Notes: generated by a model not told the origin, from the letters alone. A stretch of DNA of 64,000 nucleotides from Agathobaculum ammoniilyticum (GCF_025567315.1 NZ_JAOQJE010000003.1:124001-188000), one strand, 5' to 3'. Positions 42,607 through 51,341 are shown, counted from the stretch's first letter. Made by a program: numbers and translations.

Positions 42607-43902
42607 TTATGCCAGTCCGAATAACTGCAGGACGCCGACCGAGAAAATCGGGACGAATGTCAGCAGCATCAGGCACACCAGCAGCAGAACATAAAATGGT
42701 CTTGCCTCTATGATAAAATTTTTAATCTTGCATTTTGTAATGCCGCAGGTAACGAACATCAGCGTACCCATCGGCGGGGTAATGCAGCCGACTGCCATAT
42801 TGAAGATAACCGTCATGGCGAACTGGATCTCATGGATGCCGTAGGCCGCCGCAATCGGCGCCAGCAGCGGGACCAGTACGATCATCGCCGCGGTTCCCTC
42901 GATAAACATGCCGACGATCAGCAGGAAAATATTTACCGCGATCAGGAAGATGTATTTGTTGTCGATCAGGCCGACGATCAGTTCCGTAATCATCTGCGGA
43001 ATACGCTCTCGGGTCAGTACCCACGCAAATGCGTTTGCCGCACAGATGATCAGCATGATGCCGGAGGTCGTGATGATCGTTTCTTTCATACCTTTTATGA
43101 AGCTGTCCATCGTCAGCTCATGATAAATCACGCCGAGCAGCAGCGAGTAAACGATCGCAACGGTGCCTGCCTCGGTAGGTGTAAAAATACCCAGGCGGAT
43201 ACCGCCGATAATAATGATCGGCAAGCAGAGCGGCAGCGCCGCCTCTTTGAGCGCGCGCATGAAGTCCGACGCTTTCATCCGCTCTGTGCGGAGCGGCTTG
43301 TAGTTTCGCTTGTGGGAAATGATGGATACCAGAAGCATCATCGTCACACACAGCAGCAGCCCGGGGCCGATACCGGCGATAAACAAGTTGCCGATTGAAA
43401 CGTTCGCGATCGAGCCGTAAACGATCATCGCAATGCCGGGCGGGATCAGCGGCGTAATCATGGCCGAGCACGCGGTTACGACCGACGAGAATTCCTTGGA
43501 AAAGCCGCGCTTTTCCATTTCCGGCACCAACATCTTGGCCTCCATCGCCGCGTCCGCCAGGTTGGAGCCCGAAAGCCCCCCCATCAGAGTGGACAGCAAT
43601 ACGTTTACCTGCGCCAAGCCGCCCGTCATCCGCCCCGTCAGCACCTCACAGAACTGCATGACGCGCGCTGTAACGCCGGAATAGTTCATAAACGTACCCG
43701 CGCACACAAAAAACGGGATCGCAAGCATCGGGATGCTCTCCGCACCGGCTAGCATACGCTGCACAACAATCTGTTGCGGCAGATCCGGCATCAGAAAGAA
43801 ATAAGCGGCCGCGGCGGCGAATACCGAGGCGAATACCGGTACCTTGAGGAACAGCAGCACCAGCATGATGATAGAGGCCGCTGCCACAGGATTGATACTC
43901 AT
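42607..43902 (-). CDS. TRAP transporter large permease (DctM)
   Basis: 431 residues with about 12 membrane segments. MSGGLAQVNVLLSTLMGGLS-like sequence (RMTGGLAQVNVLLSTLMGGL, 20 residues), GSNLADAAMEAKMLVPEM and ITPPMGTLMFVTCGI are standard DctM signatures. It carries the substrate across the membrane using an ion gradient. Its start overlaps the small-permease stop by 4 bp. Confidence 0.95.
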   Translation of the reverse strand: MSINPVAAASIIMLVLLFLKVPVFASVFAAAAAYFFLMPDLPQQIVVQRMLAGAESIPMLAIPFFVCAGTFMNYSGVTARVMQFCEVLTGRMTGGLAQVNVLLSTLMGGLSGSNLADAAMEAKMLVPEMEKRGFSKEFSSVVTACSAMITPLIPPGIAMIVYGSIANVSIGNLFIAGIGPGLLLCVTMMLLVSIISHKRNYKPLRTERMKASDFMRALKEAALPLCLPIIIIGGIRLGIFTPTEAGTVAIVYSLLLGVIYHELTMDSFIKGMKETIITTSGIMLIICAANAFAWVLTRERIPQMITELIVGLIDNKYIFLIAVNIFLLIVGMFIEGTAAMIVLVPLLAPIAAAYGIHEIQFAMTVIFNMAVGCITPPMGTLMFVTCGITKCKIKNFIIEARPFYVLLLVCLMLLTFVPIFSVGVLQLFGLA

Positions 43903-44405
43903 ACTTCTTCCTCCTTTTCCGCATCCTTACGCTTTAGGTGGGAGTGGTACATACTATAGGTATAGTTGATAATCATCAGGACACAGCCCGCCGGAAACGC
44001 GCCGTAAACAAATTGCTGCGGGATACGCAGTATGTTGGTGGTGCGGCCGGTTGTCACCATCTGCATGACCAGATCAATGCTGCTCCTGAGCAGATAAATC
44101 AAAACCACACAGGTCACAAGGTAGCCCAGTACCTCAATGACGAACCGCAGCCGCTTGGGCATGGCGTCCACAATAATTTCGATAGCAACATGGCCGCCTG
44201 TACGAAATGCCGCGCTGGCGCCGAAAAACACGACCCAAATAATCAGGCTGAGCTGCATCTCCTCCTGCCAGGTCAACGGGTTGTTGAACAGATAGCGCAT
44301 GATAACGCCGACAAATGTCACCAGCACCAGCAGGATAAACGCCGCGCCGCTCAAGACAAAATCCAGATTCAAAAGACGCTCCAGCAGCCTGCCTTTGTTT
44401 TTCAT
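43899..44405 (-). CDS. TRAP transporter small permease (DctQ)
   Basis: 168 residues with four membrane helices. WQEEMQLSLIIWVVFFGASAAFR is shown in part as NPLTWQEEMQL and FRTGGHVAIEII, the DctQ signature. It partners with the large subunit. An AGGAGG site precedes the ATG. Confidence 0.93.
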   Translation of the reverse strand: MKNKGRLLERLLNLDFVLSGAAFILLVLVTFVGVIMRYLFNNPLTWQEEMQLSLIIWVVFFGASAAFRTGGHVAIEIIVDAMPKRLRFVIEVLGYLVTCVVLIYLLRSSIDLVMQMVTTGRTTNILRIPQQFVYGAFPAGCVLMIINYTYSMYHSHLKRKDAEKEEEV

Positions 44406-44429
44406 CTGTTTTCCTCCTTTCAGATTGAA

Positions 44430-44453
44430 GGGGCCTAAGAATTCTTAGGCCCC
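44430..44453 (-). repeat. Perfect 24-bp palindrome between dctP and dctQ
   Basis: GGGGCCTAAGAA followed by its exact complement, 8 bp after the dctP stop. No T-run follows. Such a hairpin would stabilise the upstream dctP mRNA or reduce transcript into dctQM, giving the binding protein in excess. Confidence 0.8.
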
Positions 44454-44460
44454 GCAAAAG

Positions 44461-45510
44461 TTAAGCTCCCATAGCCTCCTTAACCCTGTCATACAGGCCG
44501 TCCGACCATACGGACGTAAACTTATCCAGCTGATAGAACGATTGCGCTGCCTCGCGGAACTCATCTTTATCTATCTCGATAACCTCCACGCCAGCTTCCT
44601 TCAGCGCATTCAGCGCTTCTTCCTCCTGCTGGAAATACTGCTCATTGTTGTAAATGCCCGCCTCTTCTCCGCATTCGATCAGGATCTGCTGCTGCTCTGC
44701 GGTCAGGCTATTGAAGAAGTCCGTGCCGCAAATCCAGGTGGTATTGTTTTTCACATGCTCGGTCAGCGTCAGATACTTCGCGGCCTCGTAATATTTGCCT
44801 GCATAGATAACCGTGATCGGCTGTTCAAAGCCATCGATCGTACCCTGCTGCAGCGCGGTATACACATCGCCCAGCGCCATGGGAGTCGGGTTCGCACCCA
44901 GCACCTGCATGCCCTCCACCTGGATATCGTTACTCGGCACACGGATCTTCATGCCCTTCAGGTCCGCCAGAGAGCGGATCGGCTTTTTGGACAGAATGTG
45001 ACGGTCGCCGTAAATCCAGTTCGAGGTAAGGATTTTTAGCCCCTGCTCCTCCAGGTCACTGCACAGATCTGCATAGAGATCGCTCTCCGTCAGCGTCCAG
45101 CACTCCTCCCAATCGCTGAACAGATATGGCCCAAAAAGGATGCCGAAATCCGGCACGCCGCGGTCGGCATAGAACGCACCATCCGCCAGGGTAATGACCG
45201 GAGCTCCGGCCAGCATCTGGTCGATCAAATCGACCTTTGCGCCAAGCTGGCTGGACGGGAACACCTCGATTTTCATGGTGCCTCCACTCTTCTCCTCTAC
45301 CAGCCGCGCCCATTCGTTACACCCCAAGTCGATCGCTTCGCCCGGATTGTTCTCATAGCCCAACTGGATCACAACCTGCTCCGCCGCGCTATCGCCCGCG
45401 CCGGAAGCCGCATTTCCGGTGTTTTCCTGCGCGGAGCTGCTGCAGCCTGTCAGCATTCCCGCCGCCATCGCCGCTGCCAGACCCATTGATAGAATTCTCT
45501 TGTACCTCAT
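44461..45510 (-). CDS. TRAP transporter substrate-binding lipoprotein (DctP)
   Basis: 349 residues with a lipoprotein signal (GMLTGCSSS). LGYENNPGEAIDLGCNEWARLVEE and EVFPSSQLGAKVDLIDQ are conserved near the N-terminus (shown in parts). The Arg and acidic residues that bind carboxylates are in MKIRVPSNDIQVEGM and LGANPTPMALGDVYTAL. TRAP proteins of this type bind sugar acids, including uronates and aldonates. The operon context fits a hexuronate or hexonate ligand. Confidence 0.93.
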   Translation of the reverse strand: MRYKRILSMGLAAAMAAGMLTGCSSSAQENTGNAASGAGDSAAEQVVIQLGYENNPGEAIDLGCNEWARLVEEKSGGTMKIEVFPSSQLGAKVDLIDQMLAGAPVITLADGAFYADRGVPDFGILFGPYLFSDWEECWTLTESDLYADLCSDLEEQGLKILTSNWIYGDRHILSKKPIRSLADLKGMKIRVPSNDIQVEGMQVLGANPTPMALGDVYTALQQGTIDGFEQPITVIYAGKYYEAAKYLTLTEHVKNNTTWICGTDFFNSLTAEQQQILIECGEEAGIYNNEQYFQQEEEALNALKEAGVEVIEIDKDEFREAAQSFYQLDKFTSVWSDGLYDRVKEAMGA

Positions 45511-45548
45511 TCTTACATCTCCTTTTTATTTTCTTGTGTTGCCACAAA

Positions 45549-46571
45549 TTAAAACTGAAGCATTACCTTGAGCTTGGTGGCGGCCCCTGCCGCAAATTCG
45601 CGGAACGCGTCCGCCGCCTGTGTAAACGGATACAGGTCGGTAATCATGGGGGCGACTGCCTGCTGATTCTCGGTGACCCATGCGATCAAATCCAGGAAAT
45701 CCTGCTTTTGTGCATTGCGCGAGCCGCGGATCATCAGTTCTTTTTTCTGAATGATATTAGAATCCAGGTCAAGGTGCCGTTTGGAAATACCGATCACCAC
45801 AACATGCCCGCCGTGCGCGGCATGGTCCAGACAGAGCTGTAGCGTTTCAGGCATGCCGACCGCCTCGAGCGCGCCGTCAAAACCATCCCCCTGTGTGATC
45901 TGCGCCGCCTGCTCTGCAAAATGCTCCGGCGAGTCGTTCAGGAGAACGCCATCCGCGCCCATTTTTTGCGCGATCCGCAGCTTTTCCTCAGCCACATCGG
46001 TGATGTATACCCTGGCGCCTTTCTGCTTTGCCGCCAGCATGGTAAAAATGCCGATCGTTCCGGCGCCTACCACCAGCACGCGGTCATCCGGCTGTATCAT
46101 CGCCTGCTGCACGCCGTGGTATCCGATCGCAAACGGTTCCACCAGTGCTGCGAGCTTGGGCTCCAGTTTCCCCACCGGATAGAGCCGCTCGACCGGCATC
46201 GTGATAAAGCGCGAATAAGCGCCGGCGCGCTGTACGCCCATCGTCTGATTATCCACACAGCAGTTCACCAGTCCCCGCCTGCAGGAATAACACGTCCCGC
46301 AGTTGAAATACGGATTTGCGGTTACGATATCGCCTGACCGCAGCCCCGCCTCATTTTCTCCGATCTCCACGACCTTCGCGGAAAACTCATGCCCTGGCAC
46401 GTTTGGATATTTGGCATAGGCATAGGTTCCCCGATACGCGCCCAGATCGCTGCCGCACAGGCCGCCGTAGAGCAGCTCGAGCAGCGCTTCCCCTTCTTTC
46501 CTGACCGGCATGGGCGCCTCAACGATTTGGATTTCTCCCGGCGCGGTCATCAGAACGCTTTGATTTGTCAT
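45549..46571 (-). CDS. Zinc-dependent sugar-acid dehydrogenase (LgoD/L-gulonate 5-dehydrogenase-like)
   Basis: 340 residues. Catalytic zinc Cys and His-Glu are in YGGLCGSDLGAYRGT and VPGHEFSA. The structural zinc lobe has CGTCYSCRRGLVNCC, and the NAD site is VLVVGAGTIGIFTMLAA. The sequence resembles dehydrogenases that oxidise C5 of L-galactonate (to tagaturonate) or L-gulonate (to fructuronate). The position between uxaE and the TRAP genes supports this. The substrate remains inference; an unrelated polyol is possible. Confidence 0.8.
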   Translation of the reverse strand: MTNQSVLMTAPGEIQIVEAPMPVRKEGEALLELLYGGLCGSDLGAYRGTYAYAKYPNVPGHEFSAKVVEIGENEAGLRSGDIVTANPYFNCGTCYSCRRGLVNCCVDNQTMGVQRAGAYSRFITMPVERLYPVGKLEPKLAALVEPFAIGYHGVQQAMIQPDDRVLVVGAGTIGIFTMLAAKQKGARVYITDVAEEKLRIAQKMGADGVLLNDSPEHFAEQAAQITQGDGFDGALEAVGMPETLQLCLDHAAHGGHVVVIGISKRHLDLDSNIIQKKELMIRGSRNAQKQDFLDLIAWVTENQQAVAPMITDLYPFTQAADAFREFAAGAATKLKVMLQF

Positions 46572-46575
46572 GGTA

Positions 46576-48024
46576 TCACTCCCCTGTATACGGCACGGAC
46601 AGATATTCCAAATGGCGTGTCATATGCTGTTCAATCAGGGCCGTGTAGCGGCCTGTTTCCTTTTTCCACAGCTGCCGAAGCAGGCTTCCAAATACCGGAT
46701 GCCGCAGGATATAGCCATAGGTGATATGAATGAGCTGCCGACAATTATCCTCCTCAAACAGCTTGGGCAGCAGTTCCTCCGGAACAAGATCCACCTCCGG
46801 CAGCGCCGCAGGGTCCGCACTGACGTGATAATAGGCGCGCGCTTTTTCAAAAACCGTCAGCGCATATTTATGTATCTGGCGGTACAGCGCTGGCGCCTGC
46901 ATCGCGGTCAGCTTCATCGCCTCAAGCCAACTGGTGCCGGATGTTTTGATATGGAAATTCCCCTCTGTCCAGCGCCCCACATAGGGGAAAATGGAGAATT
47001 TATCACTTCCGGAATGTACAGACAGCTTATACCCGTAGGTTTTTGCGATCGCCACATGGATCTTCAGCTCCTCTTCAAACCGCGCCAGATCCCCCATATA
47101 GTCGATTCCCTTTTGGAATTCCCCTGTGAAGCGCGGTGCGATGGTGGCAAAACGAACGCCTTTTCTCACAAGCTCATTAGCGACGAAAAAATGCTGCTGC
47201 GGTGTTGTCGGCAATATGGTTTCATCGATCGAAATCTCAAGCTCCGCCGGCGCATCCTCCTGATTAAAAAAGCGCTGCGCGGCCTGTGACGCAAAGGCAA
47301 GCGCTTCCCCGTAGATCGTTACTGCATCCCGCAGCTCCCGCTCGCTGAAGCGGATTTCATAACCGCCCTCCAGTGGAAAGGCACGGTCCAAATAGTACGC
47401 CTTTACCGCGTCATCCACGTCTCCGCGGTTTTCCTCCGGACGATGTATATGCTCGCTCAGGTCCAGGGTAATCATCGTGCAGCCGCTCCCGATCGCCGCT
47501 TCGATCTCTTCCATCGTTTTCAGATGGTCCCCGTCCGCGCCGTAGCCGCCGGTATAGCCCTCTCGGAATACATAAAACGTCACATCATCGATTACATCGC
47601 GGAAGGTGCGGCCGGTCAGCGACAGCTCCCGCATGGACTGCTGTGCCAGAACAGGCGTGGCATCATATTTTCTGACAGCCGCGATATGGCCGGGCGTCGC
47701 CAGCCCCAGCCGGTCGCCGGTGCCGAAAGTGCATTTTCGGGAAAGCACTTTCTGTGGCCCGCAGAACGGGAACAGCTCCCGTAGCACCGCGGCATTATGG
47801 GCGCTCAGTTCACATTCATAAAAAACGGTCCCTCCGGCTTCCCGCCGAAGCCCCTCGAACGGAGCCTTTTCCCCGCAGGAATACAGCTTATCACAGCCCT
47901 GCTCGTCCGCCGCCATGAACGCCGTACCGCCCGGGTATTGCCGCACGGAACGCGGGTAGACTTTATAATATTCCGCGTTGGGGTGCGCCGGTAGCTTTTC
48001 GACAAAGGTCGCTATTCGATGCAT
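46576..48024 (-). CDS. uxaE: Tagaturonate epimerase
   Basis: 482 residues of the UxaE family (Thermotoga TM0440 type), which interconverts D-tagaturonate and D-fructuronate. Family motifs: FGTGDRLGLATPGHIAAV, PVLAQQSMRELSLTGRTFRD, FREGYTGGYGADGDHLKT, SVHSGSDKFSIFPYVGRWT and FHIKTSGTSWLEAMK. I prefer the second ATG (48024), 9 nt after GGAGG; the first abuts it. It is the first gene of the operon. Epimerisation lets fructuronate-forming substrates join the tagaturonate-altronate branch. Confidence 0.92.
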   Translation of the reverse strand: MHRIATFVEKLPAHPNAEYYKVYPRSVRQYPGGTAFMAADEQGCDKLYSCGEKAPFEGLRREAGGTVFYECELSAHNAAVLRELFPFCGPQKVLSRKCTFGTGDRLGLATPGHIAAVRKYDATPVLAQQSMRELSLTGRTFRDVIDDVTFYVFREGYTGGYGADGDHLKTMEEIEAAIGSGCTMITLDLSEHIHRPEENRGDVDDAVKAYYLDRAFPLEGGYEIRFSERELRDAVTIYGEALAFASQAAQRFFNQEDAPAELEISIDETILPTTPQQHFFVANELVRKGVRFATIAPRFTGEFQKGIDYMGDLARFEEELKIHVAIAKTYGYKLSVHSGSDKFSIFPYVGRWTEGNFHIKTSGTSWLEAMKLTAMQAPALYRQIHKYALTVFEKARAYYHVSADPAALPEVDLVPEELLPKLFEEDNCRQLIHITYGYILRHPVFGSLLRQLWKKETGRYTALIEQHMTRHLEYLSVPYTGE

Positions 48025-48130
48025 TCGCATCCGCCTCCTTTTTTGTTCTGTCTATATTGAACCGTAACCCCTGCCTTTTCACCACAGGGTATTGTCGGTA
48101 TTTCTATCAATTTGTTCTTATCCGTTTCGG

Positions 48131-48151
48131 CTTAGCAAAATATTTTGCTTT
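48131..48151 (-). promoter_or_regulatory. Palindromic operator candidate upstream of uxaE
   Basis: AGCAAAATATTTTGCT (48134-48149) is a perfect 16-bp palindrome. With its flanks it matches 16 of 21 positions of 37621-37641 in the two-component promoter. A GACAAT-like -10 lies at 48096-48091, a distance similar to that in the kinase promoter. It is a likely binding site for the YesN-type regulator. Confidence 0.6.
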
Positions 48152-48258
48152 TTTAGCAGTTTCTCCTTTGCCATAACCGCTAAAAAACTCCGCTTTTTCT
48201 ATTGCCTGTCCGCATTCCACAAAATTTCCCCCGCGGTTTCCGGCGTTTGGCGCAAAGC

Positions 48259-48291
48259 AAAAGGGACCTTCCCGCTTTGGAAGGTCCCTTT
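48259..48291 (-). terminator. Terminator of the FAH-family gene
   Basis: AAAGGGACCTTCC and its complement across a 6-nt loop, with TTTTGCTTTG following on the minus strand. Confidence 0.75.
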
Positions 48292-48305
48292 GTATATGTC
48301 CGTTT

Positions 48306-49199
48306 TTATTCCACCGTATTGGTGAGCGCGCCGATGCCCTCGATCTCACAGGTGACGACGTCGCCTTTCTTCAAAAACTGCGGCGGCGTGAAGCCCATAC
48401 CCACGCCGGCCGGCGTGCCGGTGGCAATGATCGTACCCGCGCGCAGCGTGATGCCGCGCGTCAGCTCAGCGATGATCTCCGCGACCGAGTGGATCAGATG
48501 GTCCGTATTGCTGTTCTGCCGCTTCTCACCGTTGACGGTCGAGGAGATCGCCAGCGCGGGCGGGAACGCCACCTCGTCTGCGGTCAGGATGCACGGCCCC
48601 ATCGGTGTGAAGCCATCCAGCGACTTGCCGAAATACCACTGGTTATGCGCGGTCTGTAGGTTGCGCGCGGATACGTCGTTCACTACCGTATAGCCGAAGA
48701 TATACTGTGCGGCCTCCGCCTCGCTAACGTTTTTGCAGTCCCTGCCGATGATGACGCCCAGCTCGGCCTCATAGTCCAGACTGTCCACCAATCCCTCATA
48801 GGAGGGGATTGGGTCGCCGCAGCCGGTCGCCTCATAAGTGCGCTTGCTGAAATAGACCGCTTTTTTGCGGTTGACCAGAAAAGCATCCTCATGGAACCGC
48901 GCCGATTCGACCGCGTGGTCCGCGTAATTGATGCCCAAGCACAGTACATCCTGCTCCGGATGCGGTATCGGCGCGCGCAGCCGCACGCTGTCCAGCCGCA
49001 CCGCCGCCCCCTCGGTCGCCTGTTCCGCATCCGCCATGCGGGAAAGCTGCGCCGGTGTTGCGCGCCGGATCAGGTCGTTCATATCTGCAAACGACAGGCC
49101 GAACGCTTCGACCGGCCAAAGCAGCCCCGGCCAGCCGGTGCAGCCCACGCCGATGCGGTCGACGCCGTCATTGTCTTTTTGATAGGTATACAGCTTCAT
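48306..49199 (-). CDS. Fumarylacetoacetate hydrolase-family protein
   Basis: 297 residues. The C-terminal catalytic domain starts near 95 (LGINYADHAVESARFH). Metal ligands are seen in DYEAELGVIIGRDCKNVSEA, and GYTVVNDVSARNLQ, LDGFTPMGPCI and GTIIATGTPAGVGMG are all family-typical. Members cleave or decarboxylate beta-diketo acids (acylpyruvases, oxaloacetate decarboxylase). Here it may serve sugar-acid catabolism, as the uxaE operon lies next downstream, but it has its own terminator. Confidence 0.93.
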   Translation of the reverse strand: MKLYTYQKDNDGVDRIGVGCTGWPGLLWPVEAFGLSFADMNDLIRRATPAQLSRMADAEQATEGAAVRLDSVRLRAPIPHPEQDVLCLGINYADHAVESARFHEDAFLVNRKKAVYFSKRTYEATGCGDPIPSYEGLVDSLDYEAELGVIIGRDCKNVSEAEAAQYIFGYTVVNDVSARNLQTAHNQWYFGKSLDGFTPMGPCILTADEVAFPPALAISSTVNGEKRQNSNTDHLIHSVAEIIAELTRGITLRAGTIIATGTPAGVGMGFTPPQFLKKGDVVTCEIEGIGALTNTVE

Positions 49200-49270
49200 A
49201 GAGATTCACGCTCCCAAATAGTTTTCCTGTTCCATCATAGCATATCGTCCCCAAAATAAAAAGCACCCAT

Positions 49271-49299
49271 TTGAACTTTTATCCCATTTATGATATTCT
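49271..49299 (+). promoter_or_regulatory. Promoter of the small Cys protein and acetyltransferase
   Basis: TTGAAC (49271-49276), 17 nt, TATTCT (49294-49299). Confidence 0.55.
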
Positions 49300-49326
49300 G
49301 TTAACAGAAAAAAGAGGTGATCTGCT

Positions 49327-49500
49327 ATGACCGGACGCTGCGACGACTGCGCGTACAACCTGTATGACGATGAACTGGAGGAATATGTCTGTGAAGCGTA
49401 TCTGGACGAGGATGAATTCTACCATGTCATGCGCGAAGGGCGCGCCTGTCCCTATTACCGTTCCGGAGACGACTACGAACTGGTACGCCACCAGAATTAG
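49327..49500 (+). CDS. Small acidic cysteine protein (DUF6472-like)
   Basis: 57 residues, rich in Asp/Glu. Cys at C5-x2-C8 (RCDDCAYN), then C22 and C41 suggest a small metal site. The pattern YEC-E-x-LDEDE, then CPYY and a closing YE-x-VRxQ, is common in short clostridial proteins that I know as DUF6472, with unknown function. AAAGAGGTGA precedes the ATG. It is 25 bp before the acetyltransferase gene. Confidence 0.75.
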   Translation: MTGRCDDCAYNLYDDELEEYVCEAYLDEDEFYHVMREGRACPYYRSGDDYELVRHQN

Positions 49501-49525
49501 CCTATAAAAACAGGAGGAACCCCCT

Positions 49526-50092
49526 ATGACTGAGCGGGAAAAAATGATTTCCGGCGCTTTGTATGACCCCAGCGAGGCAGCGCTTCTTGCCGCGCGGAAC
49601 GCTGCCAAGGAGCAATGCGTCCAGTACAATTCCCTGCCGCCCTCTGCGGCCGACCAACGCGACGCGCTGCTGCGTGGTTTGCTCGGCTCCTGCGGCACGC
49701 ACGTCCTGATCGAGCCATCCTTTTTCTGTGATTACGGCTTTCATATCCATGTGGGGGAACACTTCTATGCCAACCACAACCTTGTGATCCTGGACGCCGC
49801 GCCCGTCGTTTTTGGCGAGCATGTCTTTATCGCCCCCAACTGCGGCTTTTATACCGCGGCGCATCCTTTTGATGTTGCCCAGCGCAATGCGGAGCTTGAA
49901 TATGCCAAGCCCATCCGAGTCGGCAGTAACGTCTGGATCGGAGGGAACGTCTGCGTCCTCCCCGGCGTGACGGTCGGCGATAACACGGTGATCGGCGCGG
50001 GCAGCGTCGTTAATCGAGATATCCCTGCCGGTGTGTTGGCCGTTGGCAACCCCTGCCGTCCGGTGCGCAGCCTGCAGGAAAGAGGGGAATGA
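49526..50092 (+). CDS. Sugar O-acetyltransferase (maltose/galactoside type)
   Basis: 188 residues, left-handed beta-helix. The N-terminus MTEREKMISGALYDPSEAAL is typical of Maa/LacA enzymes. PSFFCDYGFHIHVGEHFYANHN holds the substrate region, and the catalytic His is in FYTAAHPFD. Hexapeptide repeats follow (IRVGSNVWIGGNVCVLPGVT). It transfers acetyl from acetyl-CoA to a sugar. A related enzyme is encoded at 56725-57312. Its stop codon lies inside the terminator hairpin. Confidence 0.93.
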   Translation: MTEREKMISGALYDPSEAALLAARNAAKEQCVQYNSLPPSAADQRDALLRGLLGSCGTHVLIEPSFFCDYGFHIHVGEHFYANHNLVILDAAPVVFGEHVFIAPNCGFYTAAHPFDVAQRNAELEYAKPIRVGSNVWIGGNVCVLPGVTVGDNTVIGAGSVVNRDIPAGVLAVGNPCRPVRSLQERGE

Positions 50093-50121
50093 AAGCCATC
50101 GCTTTCATTCCCCTCTTTTTA
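50080..50121. terminator. Terminator overlapping both stop codons
   Basis: AGAGGGGAATGAAAGC, loop CATC and the exact complement, then five T. It includes the acetyltransferase stop (50090-50092), and its T-run includes the stop of the convergent gene. Confidence 0.9.
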
Positions 50122-50616
50122 TTCCCGACTGCGCCGCCCATATCCCATTTCCTGCAGCAAATTGCTCAGAAGATGGAGCCGCTCCGCAAGCATTTCATCA
50201 TCACGCGAAAGGGCTTCTGAGAACAGCCTGATATCCTCGTCTATCATAGGATTTTCCGTGCAGACCGAAACGGTCATCGCATCGCCCTGCACACCAATCC
50301 GATCAATCTGCGGCGCGGCTTCATCATACAGCTTGGGAAAGCGGTAGGCATCCGCAAAATAGCCGCGCGCGCGGCAGATCAGGATGGCCAGATCGAGTAC
50401 GCGGTGCAACGGGAGTTCCTCGGACTGGCGCGACCATTTTTCCCCGGTATAACGCCAAACCTTTGCCGAAATATCCACACGGCCGCGGTCGTTCCACTGC
50501 GCCAGCCCAAGGGACAGCCCTTTTGCGTCGCTGTGATAGGCCGCACGCCCATCTACATTTTCATAATTCTCCACGGTAACGACCGGCTTATGCTTCAGTG
50601 TCGTTGGTATTTTCAT
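50119..50616 (-). CDS. Conserved hypothetical protein (DUF6530-like)
   Basis: 165 residues without signal peptide or membrane segment. Characteristic segments are KPVVTVENYENVDGRAAYHS, SLGLAQWNDRGRVDISAKVW and EELPLHRVLDLAILICRARG. I have seen this family in Clostridia (I believe DUF6530) without an assigned function. It is a single gene behind a perfect consensus promoter. Confidence 0.75.
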   Translation of the reverse strand: MKIPTTLKHKPVVTVENYENVDGRAAYHSDAKGLSLGLAQWNDRGRVDISAKVWRYTGEKWSRQSEELPLHRVLDLAILICRARGYFADAYRFPKLYDEAAPQIDRIGVQGDAMTVSVCTENPMIDEDIRLFSEALSRDDEMLAERLHLLSNLLQEMGYGRRSRE

Positions 50617-50655
50617 ATCGCATCCTCTTTAGTAAATCAGTAATTTAGTATCTAT

Positions 50656-50684
50656 ATTATAATCCACACGCTCCATCGTGTCAA
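50656..50684 (-). promoter_or_regulatory. Consensus promoter of the DUF6530-like gene
   Basis: TTGACA (50684-50679), 17 nt, TATAAT (50661-50656) on the minus strand. Confidence 0.85.
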
Positions 50685-50691
50685 CCATTTT

Positions 50692-50731
50692 ACAAAAGCC
50701 CCGTTCCGTGGGATACCACGGAACGGGGCTT
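50692..50731 (-). terminator. Terminator of the lipoprotein/AlgIJ operon
   Basis: AAGCCCCGTTCCGTGG and its exact 16-nt complement around GATA; TTTTGT follows on the minus strand. Confidence 0.85.
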
Positions 50732-50737
50732 GCTCTT

Positions 50738-51313
50738 TTACTGTACCGCCTCGACGGTTTCCGAACCGTTTTCGCGGTAGGTATAGACCGTGAACCCGTC
50801 ATAGGTCCAAATACCGTCTTCACCCTCACCCATGCAGCTCGGCGAATAGGTCTTGGAACTGGGCGAGCCGAGGGCGCTTTCCATTGCGGAAGCGGACGAG
50901 CCTACATAGCCCGATGCTTGCGCGGCGGTCGGTTTGGAGGGTTCGGGCGCCGGTTCCGGCTCGGGTTGCGGCGCAGGGGACGGGGTCGAGGCCGGCGGTG
51001 TGGCCGGCGTGCTTCCGCCCGTGCTTCCGCTGGCCGCCGGCGGATTAGACGTATTGCTTCCGCCGCCAGAGGAAGCGCCACCGGGCGCAGCCGGCTGCTT
51101 TTCCGGCACTTCCTCTGTCTGCGGCGCATCCGTAGAGGGCTTGTCCTCGTCCTCCTGCTGCTCCGTCTCCGGCTGGGCGTCCGGCTTCATGGTATCCACT
51201 GTCTGGTTCTCTTCCTGCTGTTCTGCGCGGCCGGTATCTTCCGCATTGCCACAGGCTGCCAAGCTGCCGCACAGGGCGAGCGCCAGAAGCATCGCTGTTA
51301 TTCTCTGTTTCAT
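50738..51313 (-). CDS. Surface lipoprotein with Pro/Glu/Ser-rich stalk
   Basis: 191 residues. The lipoprotein signal ends in SLAACGN (Cys21). Residues about 25-130 are low complexity, first Glu/Gln/Asp-rich, then Gly/Ser, then PEPEPAPEP-type, an extended stalk to cross the wall. The C-terminal 60 residues (SGYVGSSASAMESALGSPSS, then WTYDGFTVYTYREN) resemble a short BLIP-like or SmpA-like fold of lipoproteins. It follows the AlgJ-like gene by 28 bp. The function is unknown. Confidence 0.8.
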   Translation of the reverse strand: MKQRITAMLLALALCGSLAACGNAEDTGRAEQQEENQTVDTMKPDAQPETEQQEDEDKPSTDAPQTEEVPEKQPAAPGGASSGGGSNTSNPPAASGSTGGSTPATPPASTPSPAPQPEPEPAPEPSKPTAAQASGYVGSSASAMESALGSPSSKTYSPSCMGEGEDGIWTYDGFTVYTYRENGSETVEAVQ

Positions 51314-51341
51314 GTAAGGGTCCTCCTACGGTTTCTTTATT

